Shown one piece after another: positions 1 to 7,671 of a stretch of 33,036 nt of DNA (within the stretch, counting starts at the first letter, position 1; each line of letters begins with the position of its first letter). Made by a program: the position numbers and the translations under genes. Origin of the DNA: Fibrobacteria bacterium (GTDB lineage: Bacteria; Fibrobacterota; Fibrobacteria; UBA11236; JADFYW01). The DNA lies in NCBI GenBank assembly GCA_015232855.1, contig JADFYW010000036.1, positions 1-33,036 on the forward strand. The letters run 5' to 3'. Under the pieces are notes generated by a model that saw nothing but the letters and a program-made list of their open reading frames with translations, ran no database searches and was not told where the DNA came from.

Positions 1-185
1 AAATTGGGGTTCGAGAAGGTTTGTTTATATATTTTTTAACCTTGGTGCCGGGCGTTCAACGCGAACCTGTACTGGCTGCAGTGAGTTTCGGATATGTTGT
101 ACTGGTAATGCTTTCGGCCAGTAATATTGTTGTTGCTTATGTAATATTGCGAAAAAGCAATATTCCACCACTGGAGATAGAATAG
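1..185 (+). CDS. C-terminal fragment of a flippase-like (UPF0104/LPG-synthase TM type) membrane protein
   Basis: The frame with codons at positions 3, 6, 9 and so on is open from the window edge to the TAG at 183-185 and gives about 60 residues. It begins with a GVREGLF motif, which resembles the conserved G-x-R-E segment near the end of the lysylphosphatidylglycerol synthase transmembrane region/UPF0104 family. A hydrophobic stretch follows, then a short charged tail (LRKSNIPPLEIE). Proteins of this family are polytopic inner-membrane proteins, often placed beside glycosyltransferases and thought to move lipid-linked substrates. The gene lies 45 nt upstream of a family 2 glycosyltransferase on the same strand, which fits. 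Only the end is visible, so the family call is tentative. Confidence 0.5.
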   Translation, partial: IGVREGLFIYFLTLVPGVQREPVLAAVSFGYVVLVMLSASNIVVAYVILRKSNIPPLEIE

Positions 186-230
186 ATAAGCCGATTTGGA
201 CTATTACCTGCATATTTAAATCAGGAGCAA

Positions 231-1232
231 ATGATAATGAAAACTTTTTCTGAGAAGCAAAAAGAACCGCTGGTAAGCATTGGCATTCCCACCTATAACA
301 ATCCCGAGGGCCTAAAAACTGCTTTACGCCTGCTAACCGGCCAAACCTGGACCAATTTGGAGATTGTTGTTTCTGACAACTGCTCACCGGGCGAAGAGAC
401 TAAAAATGTTGTTATGTCCTTTGCCGAAAATGATGCTAGAATCCGTTATTTTCGTCAGAATCAGACATCCAGTCCGGTGGATAATTTCCATTTTGTTTTT
501 CAGCAGGCCACGGCAGAGTACTTTATGTGGGCTGCAGATGATGATGAATGGGAACCCACATTCGTGGACGAATGTATGTTTCACTTATTAAATAAAAAAA
601 ACGTGGTTTTAAGTTTTACCCGCATGCGGCGGATAGACCCGGTTACACGTGAGGTTTTGCTGGATAATTTTAAAGATAACGTTGACTCGGATAGCGATAA
701 CATGTTATGGCGCTCTTTCAAATACACGTATAATTCAGCGGCCAATTGTACGTATTATGGTATTTACCGCAAAAAATTAATCAATGAAAATTTTTTTATT
801 ACCAAATTTGGCGGCGACCAGATAGATATTTTATCTATTGTGTACGATGGTAAAATACACATTTCGGATAAAGTGCTATTTAGTAACGGGCGGTATGGGA
901 TGAGTCAGCACCGGGAATATTTTCATCAGTTATGCCCCGCCAAATGGAAGAAGATAGTTGTGAACATATCTTCCACGTTCATGTGGATGTATGAGTTTCT
1001 TTATTACGCCTGGACAAACAAACGATACAAATTTACCGACAGGCTGTGGCTAAGCCTTTTTATTTTGCTTCGGTTTTGCCACTATCGTTATGTCCGCCGC
1101 TTTGCCGGAGACATGCGGGCGTTATTAATACGGCCTGCTATCTGGAAGTTTAAAAAGTGGGAAGTGGATACCAAAAAAGATCCCCTGATTCAGCGTAAAG
1201 CTTATACTGTATTTTCAAAAAATTCTGAATAG
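231..1232 (+). CDS. Glycosyltransferase family 2
   Basis: A 333-residue GT-A type glycosyltransferase that transfers a sugar from a nucleotide-sugar donor, presumably onto a lipid-linked or surface glycan at the cytoplasmic face. The N-terminus has the family 2 opening strand (SIGIPTYNN, residues 17-25) and the acidic metal/nucleotide motif in WAADDDEWEP (DDD at 103-105). The C-terminal third is rich in aromatic and basic residues and probably lies on the membrane. AGGAG at 223-227 is 3 nt from the ATG at 231 and 9 nt from the in-frame ATG at 237, so the true start may be the second Met. It follows the flippase-like fragment on the same strand and converges with the operon read from the other side. 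The acceptor and donor cannot be told from sequence. Confidence 0.9.
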   Translation: MIMKTFSEKQKEPLVSIGIPTYNNPEGLKTALRLLTGQTWTNLEIVVSDNCSPGEETKNVVMSFAENDARIRYFRQNQTSSPVDNFHFVFQQATAEYFMWAADDDEWEPTFVDECMFHLLNKKNVVLSFTRMRRIDPVTREVLLDNFKDNVDSDSDNMLWRSFKYTYNSAANCTYYGIYRKKLINENFFITKFGGDQIDILSIVYDGKIHISDKVLFSNGRYGMSQHREYFHQLCPAKWKKIVVNISSTFMWMYEFLYYAWTNKRYKFTDRLWLSLFILLRFCHYRYVRRFAGDMRALLIRPAIWKFKKWEVDTKKDPLIQRKAYTVFSKNSE

Positions 1233-1291
1233 GCCTTTGGTCTGATATAGCACATTCAGGGGAACTGTTGCCAGGTGGAAAAACGGACGGC

Positions 1292-2071
1292 TTAGCGCAA
1301 ACGCTTTATGTATGCAGAGGGCCAATAGGTAATTCTAAAATCCACATTGCCTTCATTAAATAAAAATTCAGGTTCTTCGATTATAAAATCCGGGTTCTGG
1401 GTGGCAAAGTCCTCAGCTGCTTTTTTGGGATTATTAGTGGGCCAGGTTTCCACATAATTTGGATAATCTTTTTTGGCCCTTGGTATATCATGAAAGAATT
1501 CCTGTACGCCATCAGTGGCGACAATATATGAACCGGCGGAGACTAACGGGCTATAGGCCTCTAATTCTTTCCATACATGGTTATAATCGTGTCCCGAGTC
1601 AAGAATAACTAAGACAGTCTCTTTTTCTGACACCTGCTTTTTTACCATTTCCACAGTCTTTAGCGAGGTAGAATCACCCTCAATCAAGGTGATAAGGTTT
1701 GATAATTCATGAGTCTCCATAGCTTTACGGTTATTTGGCCTTATGTCAATATCCACGCCTACCACACGGCCTTTGCCCATAGCCTGGCAAACTGTAGCGT
1801 AAAATATTAGCGCTCCACCATGGGCAATTCCCGTTTCTATTATAACATCCGGTTTAACGGAATAAATAACCTCCTGTGCGCGAATGATATCTTCCGGAAT
1901 TTGAATAACCGGGCGTCCCAGCCAGGTAAAAGAGTAAGCGTGTTTTTGATCCCAACTCATTTTGAGCCAAAGGTCTGAGATAAGCTTGAATCCCTCTTTG
2001 GAATAAAGGGGGATGGTTGTATTGTCTTCAAACACAATTTGATTTTTATCATGTTGTACGTGAAAATTCAT
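1292..2071 (-). CDS. CmcI / rhamnosyl O-methyltransferase-like protein
   Basis: A 259-residue class I SAM-dependent methyltransferase of the cephalosporin hydroxylase (CmcI) family, which includes sugar O-methyltransferases. Visible motifs are the SAM loop ETGIAHGG (79-86), the acidic strand end VGVDIDI (about 104-110), EGDS (131-134) and LDSGHDYNHV (157-166), whose Asp matches the metal-binding region of the family. It is the last gene of a four-gene minus-strand operon, 49 nt after the preceding methyltransferase gene. That placement suggests O-methylation of a sugar made or used by the operon. The CmcI name in databases is misleading because most members are methyltransferases. The acceptor is unknown. 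Confidence 0.8.
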   Translation of the reverse strand: MNFHVQHDKNQIVFEDNTTIPLYSKEGFKLISDLWLKMSWDQKHAYSFTWLGRPVIQIPEDIIRAQEVIYSVKPDVIIETGIAHGGALIFYATVCQAMGKGRVVGVDIDIRPNNRKAMETHELSNLITLIEGDSTSLKTVEMVKKQVSEKETVLVILDSGHDYNHVWKELEAYSPLVSAGSYIVATDGVQEFFHDIPRAKKDYPNYVETWPTNNPKKAAEDFATQNPDFIIEEPEFLFNEGNVDFRITYWPSAYIKRLR

Positions 2072-2120
2072 AGTTTTCTACCTTTGGCTATAGGGTGGAT
2101 GTGCGGACACTCATATTGTT

Positions 2121-3296
2121 TTAGAACACAAGGGGCCTGTTTGATATGCCTATTGTTGTGAGTTGCCTGGTTATTTCTGTAATATATGTGTCATTAGTGA
2201 GAAAGATGGTTTTTGGGTATGGCGCAGAGGCTAATTGGGCGGGTGCGCATACCTGGTTGCCTGTTCCAACCATAAATTTACCCCACAATTGGGGGTTATT
2301 ATCCAGAACAAAAGGAATCTGCTGATAGCTTAAATTAAAAGTGTTTAAAACTGTTTGGCATTTGGCCGAAGCGCCCCAAAAAGTGACCGGGCCCTTGGAG
2401 AGGGCGTGATTGAGTTGCGTAGATTTTTCTTCCAGATATAGTTGATAACTATGAGAAAGTTTTTCAAACATAGGAGGGGTTTTTGGGGCCATAGTAGTGT
2501 TTTGAAAGGTTGTAGGTGATTTACGGCAAAGAGCGACAAGATTATTTTCGTCAAAGGCCTCCCAACATTTAAGTATCTCAAGACCAGAACGATGCAAACA
2601 AAAATGAAACGTTTCAGGAGAAAAATAATTACAATGATCATAATAGAAATCATGAAACCTGTTTGTACTAATTGATTTTTGGATATTAGGTACTTCTATT
2701 ACAATACAACACGAGGGCTTAAGCGCTTTGGTTATAGACTGGAGAAAAGAAACAGGATCCGGTTGATGTTCTAATACCATGGAACACAATAATATGTCAA
2801 TATCATCAGGGGAGGCGTTATCCGGAGTATAAAAACTTCTGTGGATTTGAATGTTCGCCGGCAGAGATATATTATCCGGGCAAGATGGATCATAGCCGAT
2901 ACCCTTGCATTTTGCGGCGGAGGTGAATTCACTTAAAAAATATCCGTCACCGCATCCCACCTCCAAAATTGTTCCGGGATTTTCTACAAAACTGAGAACG
3001 GATTGGATAAGATACTGTCTGTCTTGTATAAAACTTGGCGACGCAGATTGAGTAGAGCAAAAAGCCTCATTAAAGTGAATGAGGGATGGGTTGAAAGAAG
3101 CATTATAAATAAAGCTACAATTGGGACAAGAGCATAAATGCATGTCTTCACGAGGGGATGCTGTTGCCAGAGCTCGTGTAGAATAGTAAACATTAATGTT
3201 CACAGGACAGCGGGAAAAAGTAATGTTGTCGTTAGATTCAGGCACCACTTGGCATAAAGGACAGCATGCATTCATTTTTAATCCGTCCATCCGCAT
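2121..3296 (-). CDS. SAM-dependent sugar C-methyltransferase-like protein with zinc-binding N-terminus
   Basis: A 391-residue protein with the three-part layout of NDP-sugar C-methyltransferases (TylCIII/TcaB9 type). The N-terminal part carries two CxxC pairs (C12/C15 and C57/C60) like the zinc-binding domain. A Rossmann SAM domain has EVGCGDGYF at 112-120. A C-terminal domain has the FWGASAKCQTVLN and VLDNNPQLWGK motifs. The usual catalytic YHEH segment reads YYDHCNYFS here, so Glu is replaced by Asp; activity may differ or the substrate may not be a 4-keto sugar. The start could be the Met at 3296 or the in-frame Met at 3275. It is third in the minus-strand operon, 15 nt after the epimerase gene. 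Confidence 0.8.
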   Translation of the reverse strand: MRMDGLKMNACCPLCQVVPESNDNITFSRCPVNINVYYSTRALATASPREDMHLCSCPNCSFIYNASFNPSLIHFNEAFCSTQSASPSFIQDRQYLIQSVLSFVENPGTILEVGCGDGYFLSEFTSAAKCKGIGYDPSCPDNISLPANIQIHRSFYTPDNASPDDIDILLCSMVLEHQPDPVSFLQSITKALKPSCCIVIEVPNIQKSISTNRFHDFYYDHCNYFSPETFHFCLHRSGLEILKCWEAFDENNLVALCRKSPTTFQNTTMAPKTPPMFEKLSHSYQLYLEEKSTQLNHALSKGPVTFWGASAKCQTVLNTFNLSYQQIPFVLDNNPQLWGKFMVGTGNQVCAPAQLASAPYPKTIFLTNDTYITEITRQLTTIGISNRPLVF

Positions 3297-3311
3297 ATAT
3301 GGGTGGGTTGT

Positions 3312-4415
3312 TTATACTTCCAAGCCATAGGATTTGGCATATTTTTCAGCTTTTTCAAAAAAAGACACGGAATCTTTGATAGCGCTGGAGGGAAGGCCCC
3401 CCATCCATTCAATAAGGGAATCCATTCCTTGTTCAAATGATATATCCGGTTTCCATTTCATAATCTTGCGGGCATAATCGATATTGGGCCACATGTGGCG
3501 TGTATCACTAGCTCTAAATTTTCCGATGGTTGTAATCTCAATATTAGGATTTATTTTTGCTACAAGTCTTTCCGCGATACCACGAATGGTAACAGGTTCT
3601 TCGGAACCGATATTAAAAGCTTTGCCATAGGCCGCTTCATTTTCAAGGGGAATTAACATGGAGCGTATGACATCATCGATATGGATGTAACTTTTATTTT
3701 GACCACCATCTTCATAATGGACAATAGGCAAACCGGCAAAGACGCGGGTGGCAAAAAGTGCAAGAACACCCGTGTAGGGATTACCGAGTGACTGGCGTGG
3801 TCCAAATACACCAAAAAATCTATAAGCCACACAGGGGAAGTCCCAGGTCCTGCCCAGTAGCAAGCTGGTGACCTCTTGTTCAAGTTTGGTGATACCATAG
3901 ATGGAAGCCGGATTGAGAATACGGTTTTCTTCAATACCGTCCGCTTGCATGTCTTCCCCGCATTCCGGGCATTTGACTTCCCATTGGCCTTTCTGGAGTT
4001 GTGAAACTGGCCGCAAGTCCGGAAACTGTCGGCCGTGACTTTTGCAAATATATGAGGCTTCTCCATAGACACAGGCAGAAGAGGCAACGATGAAAATAGC
4101 ATATTTCCCACATTTACGCATGGCTTGAATAAGATTAGTAGTGCCCAAACTGTTTGCATGGCTAAAAATGTAGGGGTTGGCCATTGAAAGCCCCGAACCC
4201 ACTTCCGCAGCCAGGTGGTAAATAACATCAAACTTATGTGCCATGAGAGAATCAAGATTATCACAAACATTTCCCTTGATATACACTGCGCCGGAGTTCT
4301 GCCATTTGGGCGGTTCATCCCTGTCAAATGAAATAACTTCATGCCCGGAGAGAACAAGGGCGTCGATTAGATGGGAGCCAATAAAACCACATCCACCGGT
4401 AACCAGTATCTTCAT
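3312..4415 (-). CDS. NAD-dependent nucleotide-sugar epimerase (dTDP-L-rhamnose 4-epimerase-like)
   Basis: A 367-residue extended short-chain dehydrogenase. The NAD-binding loop TGGCGFIGSH is at residues 6-15 and the catalytic YGITK at 173-177. Between them lies an insert with W-x-x-K-C-P-E-C-G (CxxC at 149/152). I recall this kind of insert from dTDP-L-rhamnose 4-epimerase-type enzymes, where a CP-x-CG segment precedes the catalytic Tyr. It should interconvert or oxidise a nucleotide-linked sugar in the cytoplasm. It is second in the minus-strand operon, 42 nt after the GHMP kinase, with GAAAGG just before its ATG. A UDP-glucose/UDP-glucuronate epimerase role is the main alternative. Confidence 0.8.
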   Translation of the reverse strand: MKILVTGGCGFIGSHLIDALVLSGHEVISFDRDEPPKWQNSGAVYIKGNVCDNLDSLMAHKFDVIYHLAAEVGSGLSMANPYIFSHANSLGTTNLIQAMRKCGKYAIFIVASSACVYGEASYICKSHGRQFPDLRPVSQLQKGQWEVKCPECGEDMQADGIEENRILNPASIYGITKLEQEVTSLLLGRTWDFPCVAYRFFGVFGPRQSLGNPYTGVLALFATRVFAGLPIVHYEDGGQNKSYIHIDDVIRSMLIPLENEAAYGKAFNIGSEEPVTIRGIAERLVAKINPNIEITTIGKFRASDTRHMWPNIDYARKIMKWKPDISFEQGMDSLIEWMGGLPSSAIKDSVSFFEKAEKYAKSYGLEV

Positions 4416-4457
4416 TGTAATGCGCCTTTCATAGAGATGTAATGGACTCTTTATGGT

Positions 4458-5450
4458 TTAAAAAACTGTTTGATCGTAATAAGTAATTCGTGTGCCATAG
4501 TTATCATAACCGAATTTCAAATAGTGCAAGTCTGATAAGGAATTAATAACCGCATTTTGGTATTTTTTGGGAACATAAAATAAAAGAAATCCGCCACCTC
4601 CTGCGCCAAGTAATTTACCGCCTATAGCACCTGCCTTAATCGCTTTGCGATAATAAGAGTCAATTTGACTAGACGATATTTTTTTTGTGAGTTCTCGTTT
4701 TAAAAGCCAATTTTTATGCAGAAGCTCTCCAAATTTATGCGCAGAAATCTTTTGTGTAAAAGTATCTGAAAGTGGTTGTACCAAGTTTTTCATTTTAGTT
4801 AAAACCTGGAAATTTTCCACTGCGCTTTCATTTTGACTTTCTAGAATTTTACTAGCATCGCGTTTTATACCTGTATAAAAAATCAAAAGATTGTTTCCAA
4901 TTTTCAGTTTGTTTTCAGGTTTATAAAAAATAGGGTCGACCATAACAACGCCATTTTTTTTAAAGGTAAAAATATTAATATTCCCGTATGCCGCAGCAAA
5001 ATGATCTTGCGCTCCCATCGTCCGTTTGAGTAAATCAATTTCGATATGCGCAGCCTGGGATGCGAGTGTATATTTTGTGGCCCGTTGTCCCTTTAACGCA
5101 TAGAGTGCGTTAAGCAGGCCCACAGTAAAAGTACTTGAAGATCCCAGTCCTGTACCGCCAGGTATGTCTGCAAATGTCGTTATTTCTACCGGAAAATCAA
5201 TATCCATCATTTTTAGTGCTTCTCGCACTATTGGGTGTTGAATATCTTCTATACAGTCGGTAAACTCTGTCTGACTGTAACCTATCCGGTATTTATATTC
5301 TACGATATGAATTTGCCGTTTGGCTGTTACATAGATGTATTTATCTATAGCTGTACTAAGGACCTGTCCATCCTCTTTTAAGTAATAGGATTCTAAATCG
5401 GTGCCACCACCCACGAAACTGATTCGAAGAGGTGTTCTGGAAATAATCAT
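4458..5450 (-). CDS. hddA: GHMP sugar kinase, D-glycero-D-manno-heptose 7-phosphate kinase-like
   Basis: A 330-residue GHMP kinase. The N-terminus (ISRTPLRISFVGGGTDL) is typical of HddA and related sugar kinases. The ATP-binding glycine loop is GGTGLGSSS at 98-106, and the third GHMP motif GAGGGG is at 282-287. HddA phosphorylates D-glycero-D-manno-heptose 7-phosphate at C1 on the route to GDP-heptose. It is first in the four-gene minus-strand operon, with a candidate promoter about 120 nt upstream. The rest of the GDP-heptose pathway (GmhA, GmhB, HddC) is not in the window, so a related sugar kinase such as an L-fucokinase-type enzyme remains possible. Confidence 0.8.
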   Translation of the reverse strand: MIISRTPLRISFVGGGTDLESYYLKEDGQVLSTAIDKYIYVTAKRQIHIVEYKYRIGYSQTEFTDCIEDIQHPIVREALKMMDIDFPVEITTFADIPGGTGLGSSSTFTVGLLNALYALKGQRATKYTLASQAAHIEIDLLKRTMGAQDHFAAAYGNINIFTFKKNGVVMVDPIFYKPENKLKIGNNLLIFYTGIKRDASKILESQNESAVENFQVLTKMKNLVQPLSDTFTQKISAHKFGELLHKNWLLKRELTKKISSSQIDSYYRKAIKAGAIGGKLLGAGGGGFLLFYVPKKYQNAVINSLSDLHYLKFGYDNYGTRITYYDQTVF

Positions 5451-5569
5451 ATTTGATCTACTTTATTTTATTCAATTGCCCGAAAATATAGCAAAGACAT
5501 TATGGGATAACACCCTGTTTCATGGAATTAGGAATGCTGAGGAGACCTTTCCTATCTAAGAAATTATGG

Positions 5570-5599
5570 TCTATAGTCAATTTTCTATAAGTATGTCAA
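5570..5599 (-). promoter_or_regulatory. Candidate sigma-70-type promoter of the hddA operon
   Basis: On the minus strand TTGACA (5599-5594) is followed after 18 nt by TATAGA (5575-5570). The -35 box is a perfect match and the -10 box matches 4 of 6. It would start transcription about 110 nt before the kinase gene. It lies in the 245-nt divergent gap between hddA and the TTG-started SDR gene. I found no equally good promoter for the plus strand in that gap. Confidence 0.35.
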
Positions 5600-5695
5600 A
5601 ATACACAATAGTATTGGTATTATTGTTAAATTAATTTTTTTTAAATGTATGACCTTTTTTGTCTCATAGCTAAACATCAGTAACAGGTATTTAAA

Positions 5696-6640
5696 TTGAA
5701 CATCCTAATTACAGGCATTAACGGCTTAATTGGCAAGCATTGGGCCCAAACCGCGCTCGAAAAGGGTTGGGAAGTCGCTGGAATTGACAGAAAACCTGCA
5801 CCAGGAGCCAATACGCCTATATTTGCCGAAAATACTCAATATTGTGACATACTGGACAGCCAGGCTCTACAGGATGTTTTTATTCGTTATAGGCCCGATC
5901 TGGTGGTTCATCTGGCTGCACAGTCTTTTAGTGCTATTTCCTGGCAAATGGAAGAACTCACTCATAATACCAATTATTTTGGTACGTTAAGAATCCTGCA
6001 AACCACTCGTAAAATCGTACCTCATGCGCAAGTTATTCTTCCAAGCACATCCCTGGTCTATGGCATAGCAAAACCGGAACATTGTCCCTTAGGTGAAGAT
6101 CGCCCTCTAAAACCAGTTACCCCTTATGCGGTTACCAAAGCCGCGGGTGAGCATCTGGGATACCAGTATTATCAAAATTTTGGATTGCAGGTGTTTTTAC
6201 CCCGATTTTTTAATTTACTCGGTCCTGGGCATCAGCCAAACACAGCTGTTCAAAACTTTTCACGTCAGCTTGCCCTGATAAAGTTAAAGAAACAAGAACC
6301 AATCCTAAATGTTGGAAATCTGGAGGCGGGCAGAGATTTTCTTGATGTCAGAGATGCAATTTCTGCAATGCTTTGTATGATTGAAAAAGGACATCCTGGT
6401 GAGCCTCTTAATATCTGTTCTGGTAGGAGTATGACCATTGCCGAAATTTTAAAAACATTGATTGAGGTATCTGGATTGCAGGTGACGGTACAAAAAGATT
6501 CAGCAAGACTTCGTCCTTCTGATGAGCCTCTTTTATACGGAGATAATACTGCGTTGAAAAAACTGGGGTGGAAAGCAATTTACAGTTTAGAAGAAACCTT
6601 ACAAACCGTATATGCCGATTGGCTGGAACGGGAAAAATAG
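5696..6640 (+). CDS. GDP-sugar reductase/dehydratase-like SDR (GDP-6-deoxy-mannose reductase-like)
   Basis: A 314-residue extended SDR. The NAD(P) loop TGINGLIGKH is at 6-15 and the catalytic YAVTK at 144-148. The second half has RDFLDVRDA, an NICSG...TIAEIL segment and LRPSDEPLLYGD, which resemble GDP-4-keto-6-deoxymannose reductase (Rmd) and GDP-mannose 4,6-dehydratase relatives. It would act on a GDP-sugar in the cytoplasm, consistent with the GDP-heptose-type kinase next door. The start is TTG at 5696: no ATG precedes the Rossmann strand, and a weak CAGGT lies just upstream. It stands alone on the plus strand, divergent from hddA and convergent with the downstream kinase gene. The exact substrate is uncertain. 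Confidence 0.75.
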   Translation: MNILITGINGLIGKHWAQTALEKGWEVAGIDRKPAPGANTPIFAENTQYCDILDSQALQDVFIRYRPDLVVHLAAQSFSAISWQMEELTHNTNYFGTLRILQTTRKIVPHAQVILPSTSLVYGIAKPEHCPLGEDRPLKPVTPYAVTKAAGEHLGYQYYQNFGLQVFLPRFFNLLGPGHQPNTAVQNFSRQLALIKLKKQEPILNVGNLEAGRDFLDVRDAISAMLCMIEKGHPGEPLNICSGRSMTIAEILKTLIEVSGLQVTVQKDSARLRPSDEPLLYGDNTALKKLGWKAIYSLEETLQTVYADWLEREK

Positions 6641-6665
6641 TTCTTCAACCTAATCGTACGTAAAG

Positions 6666-7637
6666 TTAAGTGATTAATTTTTTTAGGTTATATAAACTGG
6701 CACGTTCTAAAATCCAAAGTAAACGTTGTTCACCGGGTTCAATAAATTGCTTGAAATAATTTAATTTTTTGACCCGACTTAAAAAACAAAATGCACCTAA
6801 GGCTTGCATGATACGCTGGGCCGCTGTTTGAAGAAATTGGGAAAATGCTTCTTCCAAAGGTGATTGTATAAGTGATTTTGCATAAAAATATGCGAAGAGA
6901 TCATCGATTGTGGTATCTGGAAGATTTACATAAGGATCTATTAACAAAGATGCAAGATCGTAGTATTTGCTACCAAGACGGCTTCCCTGATAATCAATAA
7001 TACGAATTTTTTCGTTTTGAACCATAATATTCTGACTCTGGAAGTCTCTATGCATAATGGTGCGGGGATGGTTTTTTACGGTTTCAGCCAATCGATGAAA
7101 TTCCTTGTCCAGAACTTTAGGTAAGGTTTTTGATTTATATTGGCCTTTATACCTTATCAAATATTCTTGTGAAAAATAGTTGGTTTCCCATCTCAGATCA
7201 TCATAATCAAAGTTTCGGGAGAAAATATCAGGGCATTCATGGTGTAGATGGAAACATCGTGTCTGCAGAAAAAGAAGATTATCAATTACCTGTTGGTAAC
7301 GTTTCAAAGTATCTCCTGGTCGGGCATGAATAATATCGAAGAGACGCAAATCCCCCAGGTCTTCCAATAAAACCTGAAGATTTGAATCATCTATACAATA
7401 AACCTGGGGAACGGGGAACTCTAATAGGCGGTAAAATTGGGTTAATCGGAGAAATCTGCCAAAGTCCCCATCTTCCTTTGGGCAGACCATCAGGATATAG
7501 GAAACCATATTTTTCTGTATTCGGTAATATAATCGTTGGGAGCCTGCGGTTCCTGCGAGCGAAATAGAATGATTTTTATCGAGGTCTCGTGATTGCAAAA
7601 AAGTTTGAATCACAGGTGAAATATCTGAGAAATTCAT
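6666..7637 (-). CDS. Aminoglycoside phosphotransferase-fold sugar kinase (AmgK-like)
   Basis: A 323-residue kinase of the APH/choline kinase fold. The catalytic loop HRDFQSQN is at 196-203 and the metal motif IDYQGSR at 214-220, followed by YDLASLLIDPY. That block is characteristic of the AmgK-type family, which phosphorylates the anomeric position of N-acetylmuramate/N-acetylglucosamine in peptidoglycan recycling and is often paired with a MurU nucleotidyltransferase. No MurU is seen here. It sits 34 nt downstream of the PorV-fusion gene on the same strand and may be cotranscribed with it. Other small-molecule kinases of this fold are possible, and I see no reason to call it antibiotic resistance. 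Confidence 0.75.
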   Translation of the reverse strand: MNFSDISPVIQTFLQSRDLDKNHSISLAGTAGSQRLYYRIQKNMVSYILMVCPKEDGDFGRFLRLTQFYRLLEFPVPQVYCIDDSNLQVLLEDLGDLRLFDIIHARPGDTLKRYQQVIDNLLFLQTRCFHLHHECPDIFSRNFDYDDLRWETNYFSQEYLIRYKGQYKSKTLPKVLDKEFHRLAETVKNHPRTIMHRDFQSQNIMVQNEKIRIIDYQGSRLGSKYYDLASLLIDPYVNLPDTTIDDLFAYFYAKSLIQSPLEEAFSQFLQTAAQRIMQALGAFCFLSRVKKLNYFKQFIEPGEQRLLWILERASLYNLKKLIT

Positions 7638-7671
7638 GATGGTAATATACCATTTTTTTTTGGTTAGTACT

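Noticed and set aside
25-387. 120-codon minus-strand reading frame
   Set aside because: It overlaps the flippase-like fragment and the glycosyltransferase start, has no recognisable domain, and reads like a shadow frame.
6647-6689. Inverted repeat AACCTAA / TTAGGTT between convergent genes
   Set aside because: The loop is about 29 nt and one arm lies inside the minus-strand coding region; too weak to call a terminator.
6666-7637. Aminoglycoside resistance gene
   Set aside because: The APH-fold motifs fit the AmgK-type sugar kinase group, and the gene sits among envelope genes with no mobile context.
7639-7661. ATGGTA-ATA-TACCAT hairpin followed by a T run, terminator-like on the plus strand
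   Set aside because: No plus-strand gene ends there; it lies between two minus-strand genes, and in that direction it is preceded by A rather than followed by T. The short stem is probably chance or an operator.
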